From assembly GCF_001854865.1 (NCBI RefSeq), contig NZ_MDDW01000008.1:103706-114787 (forward strand): 11,082 nt of DNA, read 5' to 3'. The stretch comes from Rhizobium sp. LCM 4573 (lineage in GTDB: Bacteria; Pseudomonadota; Alphaproteobacteria; Rhizobiales; Rhizobiaceae). The notes below the pieces were generated by a model that was given only the letters and a program-made list of their open reading frames with translations, did no database searches and was not told the origin of the DNA. Numbering within the stretch: the stretch's first letter is position 1; every line of letters starts with the position of its first letter. The translations under genes were made by a program, and so were the position numbers. Below are positions 6,894 to 11,082 of this stretch, piece after piece.

Positions 6894-8075
6894 ATGCTGC
6901 TTGAACATGACCCGGTCCATGCCTTCATGCCCTATCCGCCCGTGGCGGTCGCCTCCTCCCCTGAAGGACCGCTTGCTGGACTGACACTTGCCGTCAAGGA
7001 CCTTTTCGACGTCGCCGGATACCGCACCGGCTGCGGCTGCCCGATGAAACTCGCCGAAAGCGAGGTGAAAACTGCAACCGCGCCTGCCGTGCAGAAGCTG
7101 CTCGATGCGGGTGCACGCTTTGTCGGCAAGACCCATACCGATGAGCTTGCCTGGTCGCTCTATGGGATGAACGTGCATTTCGGCACGCCCATCAATGCCG
7201 CCGCGCCCGATCGGATACCGGGAGGATCCTCCTCCGGCTCGGCTGCGGCGGTCGCCGCCGGCCTTGCCGATATCGGCTTGGGGACGGATACGGGCGGATC
7301 CGTGCGCGCACCGTCCAGCTTCTGTGGGCTCTGGGGCCTGCGTCCAACCCACGCCCGCATTCCGCTCGAAGGCTGCATGGATCTTGCAGCGAGCTTCGAC
7401 ACTGGCGGCCTTTTCGCCCGCGATGCGAAAACCCTTGGCGAGGCCGGCGCGGTGGTGCTTGGAGAAGACCGGATCGCATTGCCGGAAATCCCGCGCCTCA
7501 TCCGGCCCGTCGACATGCTGGCCCGTCTCGGAGAAGAGCAGAAAGCCGTTTACGATTCCGTTTTCGGTGATCTTTCCGTTCAGGAAGCTAACATCTATCC
7601 CGCAGGCGGCGCTGACACCCTCTATGAAGCCTATCGCATTTTGCAGGCAAATGATGCCAAGCACTCCGTCGTCCCCTGGATCGAGAAGAGCGGCATGCCG
7701 CTTGCCCGCGGCATCGACGGTCGCTTCGAGCACGCGCGGTCGCTTCAGCCGGGCGAGGCGGAAGAACCCAATAAATTGCGCGTCGCCTTCCGTGAGAAGA
7801 TGGATGACCTGCTCGGCACGGATGGCGTCCTGCTGGCGCCGGTGGTGCATGACGCGCCCTTCCGGCTCGATGCCCCGCAGGAGATCTTCGACGGCTTTCG
7901 CCATCTTGCCATGCCGCTTTTATGTGTGGCGGGCATGACCGGGCTTCCGCAGTTGGTCCTTCCAGCAGGCAAGGTCGATGGCGCACCCTACGGACTTTCC
8001 ATTATCGGCCCGCGCGGCTCCGACCGGTCGCTCATTGGACTTGCCGCAAGGCTCGCCGGGCATCAGCACGGATGA
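6894..8075 (+). CDS. Amidase-signature family hydrolase
   Basis: Amidase-signature enzymes hydrolyse C-N amide bonds with a Ser-cisSer-Lys triad in the cytoplasm. All three are visible: Lys35 in AVKDLFD, Ser112 in PGGSSSGSAAAVAAG and the nucleophile Ser136 in GTDTGGSVRAPS. FCGLWGLRPTHARIPLEG follows, as in the compact indole-acetamide-hydrolase-like (AMI1) group. At 393 residues it is short for the superfamily (often 450-500), with no extra C-terminal domain, and I see no small AtzG/HpxX-type partner gene nearby. GGGAA (6884-6888) is 5 nt before the ATG, 18 nt after the last transporter gene, so it belongs to the operon and probably acts on the imported solute. Its last 13 nt overlap the convergent racemase-like gene. 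The substrate is unknown. Confidence 0.92.
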   Translation: MLLEHDPVHAFMPYPPVAVASSPEGPLAGLTLAVKDLFDVAGYRTGCGCPMKLAESEVKTATAPAVQKLLDAGARFVGKTHTDELAWSLYGMNVHFGTPINAAAPDRIPGGSSSGSAAAVAAGLADIGLGTDTGGSVRAPSSFCGLWGLRPTHARIPLEGCMDLAASFDTGGLFARDAKTLGEAGAVVLGEDRIALPEIPRLIRPVDMLARLGEEQKAVYDSVFGDLSVQEANIYPAGGADTLYEAYRILQANDAKHSVVPWIEKSGMPLARGIDGRFEHARSLQPGEAEEPNKLRVAFREKMDDLLGTDGVLLAPVVHDAPFRLDAPQEIFDGFRHLAMPLLCVAGMTGLPQLVLPAGKVDGAPYGLSIIGPRGSDRSLIGLAARLAGHQHG

Positions 8076-8719
8076 AGCATGGCGGCAATGCGCCGGGCGG
8101 CGGCCGGGACTGGCTCGATGATCGGCACTCGATAGTGCCCTTCCAGATCGCGCGCCGCCATCGCCAGCGGTCCGCCGCCGATGATGACGGCTTCCGCACC
8201 GGCCCCGATTGCCTCCTCCACCGCCAAGGCAAGCTGTTCCTTCAGTCTTGCCGGATCGGCGATGACCGCAAAAGGATCACCCTCGGTAAAGAAGGAACCT
8301 ATGAACCGGCTGGAAAGTCCCGCCTTTTCGACCCGTTCCGCAATGGCCCGCTCCAGGGCGGGCGTCGTCGTGGCGACCGCGAAACGCCGGTCCGCCGCGC
8401 CCGCTTCATGGAAGCTCGCCTCGCCGATCCCGCAGACGGGAATGGCGGCCAGACGACTCGCCTCGTCGAGGCCGGGATCACCGAAGGCAGCGATAATCGC
8501 GCCGTCGAAAACCGCCCCTTCGACAGGCTCATCCGCAAGGATGGTGGAGACGGCGCGCGCGCCGGTCGCAAGCGCCAGCGGCTCGACGATCATGCTTTCC
8601 CCGAATGGTGCCGTCCGGCCGACAAAGTCGTGGTGGGGCATGGCGGAGGCGGCGATCGCCACCATCGTGTCGGTGGTTTCCCGATTGGTGTTCGGGTTGA
8701 TAAGGAGAATACGAGACAT
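8063..8719 (-). CDS. Asp/Glu/hydantoin racemase-family protein lacking both catalytic cysteines
   Basis: The 218 residues match the hydantoin/Asp-Glu racemase fold: opening ILLINPNTN, AFGDPGLDEA in the middle, PVCGIGEASFHEA, then GAEAVIIGGGPLA and VPIIEPV at the end. Characterised hydantoin racemases use two cysteines, in a CFDDPG-like segment and a GCAG-like segment. Here these positions are Ala78 (AAFGDPG) and Gly182 (GGGP). The only cysteines are Cys96 and the terminal Cys218. It may therefore be a non-racemase member, or use Cys96 or another base. It is the only minus-strand gene in the transporter cluster: it ends convergently inside the amidase gene (13-nt overlap) and starts 38 nt from the divergent RidA gene. 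Its ribosome site is weak. The length is near the family norm, and nothing suggests decay. Confidence 0.88.
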   Translation of the reverse strand: MSRILLINPNTNRETTDTMVAIAASAMPHHDFVGRTAPFGESMIVEPLALATGARAVSTILADEPVEGAVFDGAIIAAFGDPGLDEASRLAAIPVCGIGEASFHEAGAADRRFAVATTTPALERAIAERVEKAGLSSRFIGSFFTEGDPFAVIADPARLKEQLALAVEEAIGAGAEAVIIGGGPLAMAARDLEGHYRVPIIEPVPAAARRIAAMLHPC

Positions 8720-8757
8720 GCTGCCCCGAAAGAACGATATGATGGAAAGGGATTATC

Positions 8758-9234
8758 ATGGCTGATCAGGCCGATCAAACGCTTGCAAGGCTTACCGAAC
8801 TCGGCCTTTGTCTGCCGGAACGCTCGCCTTCCCGCGCCAATTTCCTTCCCTACAAGCGGAGCGGCAATCTGCTCTTCCTCGCCGGGCAGATCTGCGAATG
8901 GAACGGCAATCCGCGCTATTTCGGCCCGGTCGCGACGGGCTACGACCTCGCCACGGCCAAGAAGGCAGCCGAGATGTGCGCTTTGAACCTTCTCTTCAAT
9001 ATCCGCGCGGCCGCGGGCTCTCTCGATGGCGTAGCGGAGGTTCTCAGGCTAGGCGCATTCGTTGCCGCACCGGCGGGCTTCGCCGACGGCCCGAAAATTG
9101 CCGACGGCGCATCCGAACTCTTCATTGCTCTTTATGGCGATCGCGGTCGCCACGCACGAACGGCAGTCTGCGTCTCAAGCCTACCCGCCAACGCGCTCGT
9201 GGAAGTGGACGCCATCGTGGAATTGAAAGATTAA
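8758..9234 (+). CDS. RidA/YjgF/UK114-family protein
   Basis: RidA proteins are small trimeric deaminases that hydrolyse reactive enamine/imine intermediates; relatives in catabolic operons (such as RutC) handle pathway by-products. The 158 residues include LLFLAGQICEWNG (39-50), where the family has its SGQ strand, the pairs AAEMCALNLLFNI and LDGVAEVLRLGAFV, and the C-terminal signature HARTAVCVSSLPANALVEVD. The substrate-carboxylate arginine appears as Arg134 and the conserved acidic residue as Glu149, so the active site looks intact. It is longer than the classic 128-residue RidA and fits the about 150-residue subgroup. AAGGGA (8747-8752) is 5 nt before the ATG. It probably belongs to the sigma-54 operon even though an opposite-strand gene separates it from the amidase; its substrate is unknown. 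Confidence 0.92.
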   Translation: MADQADQTLARLTELGLCLPERSPSRANFLPYKRSGNLLFLAGQICEWNGNPRYFGPVATGYDLATAKKAAEMCALNLLFNIRAAAGSLDGVAEVLRLGAFVAAPAGFADGPKIADGASELFIALYGDRGRHARTAVCVSSLPANALVEVDAIVELKD

Positions 9235-9368
9235 AAATAACGTAGGCCGGACCGATACGCAGCGGCGAGCGTCGGGATATATATCCATCATTCGCATCGC
9301 TTTCAGGTTCACCCGAAGCTTCCAGCCTTCATCGAGCATGCGAAGAAGTCCCGCAGACACGAATAGAT

Positions 9369-9392
9369 GCCCGGCCGACAGATCGGTCGGGC
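9369..9392. terminator. Possible terminator hairpin between the RidA gene and the hydroxylase relic
   Basis: GCCCGGCCGA-CAGA-TCGGTCGGGC forms a 10-bp stem with one G-U pair when read on the plus strand (one A-C mismatch on minus). It lies 9 nt past the final stop of the minus-strand relic and 134 nt past the RidA stop. No T-run follows on either strand, so an intrinsic terminator is only possible. The rest of 9235-9401 holds nothing I can assign with confidence. Confidence 0.4.
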
Positions 9393-9401
9393 ACCCAGAG
9401 A

Positions 9402-9878
9402 TTACGCGCTGAGCGACTTTGTGAACGGCATCACGCGTATCCGCTTGCCAAGCGCCTTGTAGGCAGCGTTGGCAACCGCGGGACCCACGGGTGGAACACC
9501 GGGTTAGCCGATGCCGGTCGGCGGGTTAGCCGAAGCAAGGATGTGGACTTCCACCCTCGGCATGGCGTCGATCCTGAGCGGCGTATAGACATCGAAATTG
9601 CCCTGATCGACCTGGCCATCCGTCAGGGTGATCTCTTCGCCAAGGATGGCGCCAAGTCCGAAACCGATGCCGCCCTCGACCTGGGAGCGGACCTGATCCG
9701 GGTTGATGGCCAGGCCGCAATCCACCGCTGAGACAATACGCTCCACCTTGATCTGGCCGCTACCGTCGTTCGAGACTTCCGCCACATGGGCGACGACCGA
9801 GCCGAAGCTTTCGGCAACGGCAACACCCCGGAAACGACCCTCCGGCCGCAAAAAGCCGCGCGGTCTGTCCCATCGCTC
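9402..9878 (-). pseudogene. C-terminal relic of a molybdenum hydroxylase large subunit (xanthine/aldehyde dehydrogenase family)
   Basis: Read on the minus strand, this is the C-terminal end of a molybdopterin-binding subunit (isoquinoline 1-oxidoreductase or xanthine-dehydrogenase type): [56 protein letters not shown], then PPTGIG. At 9504-9506 a TAA replaces the Glu of the family's GEPGVPP; the frame beyond still reads PGVPPVGPAVANAAYKALG and ends at a normal TAA (9402-9404). Upstream the frame closes at a TAG (9879-9881), and the rest of the roughly 700-residue protein is missing. This is a truncated remnant with a later nonsense change. It lies just downstream of the L-idonate dehydrogenase gene on the same strand. 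Confidence 0.82.
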
Positions 9879-9912
9879 CTATGCCGCCTTATTTCGTTCC
9901 TGAACGTGGTGA

Positions 9913-9948
9913 AAGGTTCGGCCCGCGTCAGAACGCGAGCTGAACCTT
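9913..9948 (-). terminator. Long hairpin spanning the idnD stop codon
   Basis: AAGGTTC and GAACCTT (7 bp) flank a second stem CGCGT/ACGCG around a 4-nt loop. The 4-nt joints between them pair partly, giving 15 pairs out of 16 including one G-U on the minus strand. The idnD stop codon (9928-9930) straddles the loop and inner stem. On the minus strand only a short run (CCTTTC) follows, so it may act as a weak terminator or as a 3'-end stabiliser of the dehydrogenase message. Confidence 0.48.
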
Positions 9949-10959
9949 CATGGACTTGCTTCGGTCGCCTGCGGCCTCGAACGCAGTGATCGCGTCTTCG
10001 AGCGGGAAGGTTCCGGTCAGAAGCGGCTTCAGGTTGACGCGACGCTTGTTGATAAGGGCGACGGCAAGGCCGAACTCCTCATGGAAGCGAAACGTCCCCT
10101 TCATCTCAATTTCTTTGGCAACGACCATGTTCTGGGGGATGGAGACGTCGCCGCCAAGACCGAGCTGGACCACGGTCGAGCGGGGCTTCAGAACTTCAAG
10201 CCCGGAGCGAACGGCACGCTCGTTTCCTGACGCCTCGAACTGCACATCGAAATAACCCTTGCCGATCGAATAGGCCGAAAGCTGTTCCGGATCGCTTGCG
10301 ACATTGATGACGCGGTCTGCCCCGATCTCAAGAGCCTTTTCCAGAACCGCGTCCATGACGTCGGTGGCGACGATCTCGCGCGCACCATGAGCACGCGCCG
10401 CGATGATGGCCAGCGCGCCGATCGGTCCGCAGCCGGTGACGAGCACGCGCTTGCCGGTGAGCGCTCCTGCCCGATTGACCCCGTGCAGCGCCACAGCGAA
10501 GGGCTCGGCCATGGCCGCTTCGTTGATCGAGATGCCGTCGGCCACCTTGTGGCACTGCCACGCCTCGGCGACAAGCCGCTGGCGGAACGCCCCCTGGATA
10601 TGCGGCATAGGCATGGCGGAGCCGTAGAAGCGCATGTTGAAGCAGTGATTCTGCTGCCCCTTCAAGCAATAGTCGCAGGCATTGCACGGGCGGCTTGGCG
10701 AGACCGCCACGCGGTCGCCGACGGCAAGACCCGAGACCCTCTCGCCGAGCACCGTAATCGTGCCGGCCACCTCGTGGCCGAGGATCATCGGCTCGCGCAC
10801 GCGCACCGTGCCGAAGCCGCCGTGATTGTAATAGTGCAGGTCGGAGCCGCAGATACCGCCCGCTTCGATGGCCACTTCGACCTGTCCGGCTGCGAGTTGC
10901 TCGGTCTGCCTCTCCTCGATGCGCAGATCCTTGGCTGCGTGAATGACGACGGCCTTCAT
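9928..10959 (-). CDS. idnD: L-idonate 5-dehydrogenase, zinc-dependent alcohol dehydrogenase family
   Basis: Medium-chain zinc dehydrogenase that would oxidise L-idonate to 5-ketogluconate with NAD(P) in the cytoplasm. From the ATG at 10959 it has 343 residues. Catalytic zinc ligands appear as Cys37 and His62-Glu63 (GHEVAG); the structural zinc site has Cys92, Cys95, Cys98 and Cys106. AEPFAVALHG and the nucleotide-binding GCGPIG (176-181) follow. The segment CGSDLHYYNHGGFGTVRVRE is the feature that suggests L-idonate dehydrogenase rather than sorbitol or threonine dehydrogenases, but specificity is inferred. GAGGAG (10966-10971) sits 6 nt before this ATG and directly abuts another ATG two codons upstream, so the later start is preferred. 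The upstream gene's stop overlaps this ribosome site, indicating a coupled operon. Confidence 0.9.
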   Translation of the reverse strand: MKAVVIHAAKDLRIEERQTEQLAAGQVEVAIEAGGICGSDLHYYNHGGFGTVRVREPMILGHEVAGTITVLGERVSGLAVGDRVAVSPSRPCNACDYCLKGQQNHCFNMRFYGSAMPMPHIQGAFRQRLVAEAWQCHKVADGISINEAAMAEPFAVALHGVNRAGALTGKRVLVTGCGPIGALAIIAARAHGAREIVATDVMDAVLEKALEIGADRVINVASDPEQLSAYSIGKGYFDVQFEASGNERAVRSGLEVLKPRSTVVQLGLGGDVSIPQNMVVAKEIEMKGTFRFHEEFGLAVALINKRRVNLKPLLTGTFPLEDAITAFEAAGDRSKSMKVQLAF

Positions 10960-10969
10960 GTTCATCTCC

Positions 10970-11082
10970 TCACAAAACAGGGGTCAGCAGGGCAGCACCG
11001 GCAAAATGGGCAGCAAGATTGTCACGCACCAACTTGCCCATAGCCTTGCGGGTCTCGATCGTCCCCGACGCGTGATGCGGCT
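10970..11082 (-). CDS. D-isomer-specific 2-hydroxyacid dehydrogenase, C-terminal end only (cut by window edge)
   Basis: The last 37 codons of a gene entering from the right edge. The residues [20 protein letters not shown] carry the C-terminal hallmark of NAD(P)-dependent 2-hydroxyacid dehydrogenases, where a PHxAS-type motif includes the catalytic His and its neighbours, followed by [15 protein letters not shown] before the stop. Its TGA (10970-10972) overlaps the ribosome site of idnD, so the two are co-transcribed. A keto-gluconate or glyoxylate/hydroxypyruvate reductase role would fit the idonate context, but the substrate cannot be told from this piece. Confidence 0.8.
   Translation of the reverse strand, partial: PHHASGTIETRKAMGKLVRDNLAAHFAGAALLTPVL

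Noticed and set aside
6837..7904. A 355-codon minus-strand frame opposite the amidase.
   Set aside because: The amidase strand shows the full catalytic triad; the opposite frame has no recognisable domain.
8529..8759. Alternative minus-strand frame overlapping the racemase-like start.
   Set aside because: It is a shifted frame of the racemase-family gene and lacks its motifs.

Overview
The window looks like chromosome or a large replicon of an alphaproteobacterium, most likely of the Rhizobiales. The DNA is GC-rich with strong third-position GC, the proteins resemble rhizobial families, and the layout (solute ABC transporter with catabolic genes attached, short intergenic gaps, an L-idonate dehydrogenase locus) is common there. 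I cannot name a genus from sequence alone.

Left edge (1-700, minus strand): a type II toxin-antitoxin pair. The antitoxin is intact, with a good ribosome binding site and a promoter carrying two 10-bp direct repeats 21 bp apart. The PIN-domain toxin is cut by the window edge and also carries a frameshift just before its first catalytic aspartate, so it is probably dead. From about 700 to 1200 there is no convincing gene, but there are repeated ATCGRAAAW words and several inverted repeats.

Centre (1205-9234): a plus-strand operon behind a very good sigma-54 (-24/-12) promoter, with two inverted repeats at typical enhancer distance upstream. It encodes a complete dipeptide/oligopeptide-type ABC importer (periplasmic binding protein, two permeases, two ATPases), then an amidase-signature hydrolase and a RidA-family protein. 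Between amidase and RidA lies a gene on the opposite strand for an Asp/Glu/hydantoin racemase-like protein that lacks both cysteines of the classical two-cysteine mechanism. My reading is import of an amide- or imide-type nitrogen compound, hydrolysis to release ammonia or an amine, and RidA clearing reactive enamine/imine or carbamate-like by-products. The substrate is unknown. This is the best candidate for an undescribed system in the window.

Right edge (9235-11082, minus strand): a decayed C-terminal piece of a molybdenum hydroxylase (xanthine/aldehyde dehydrogenase large subunit) with a nonsense codon, then an L-idonate 5-dehydrogenase gene whose stop codon sits in the loop of a long hairpin. 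Upstream of it, running off the edge, is the end of a D-isomer-specific 2-hydroxyacid dehydrogenase. These last two form a sugar-acid catabolic operon unrelated to the central one.
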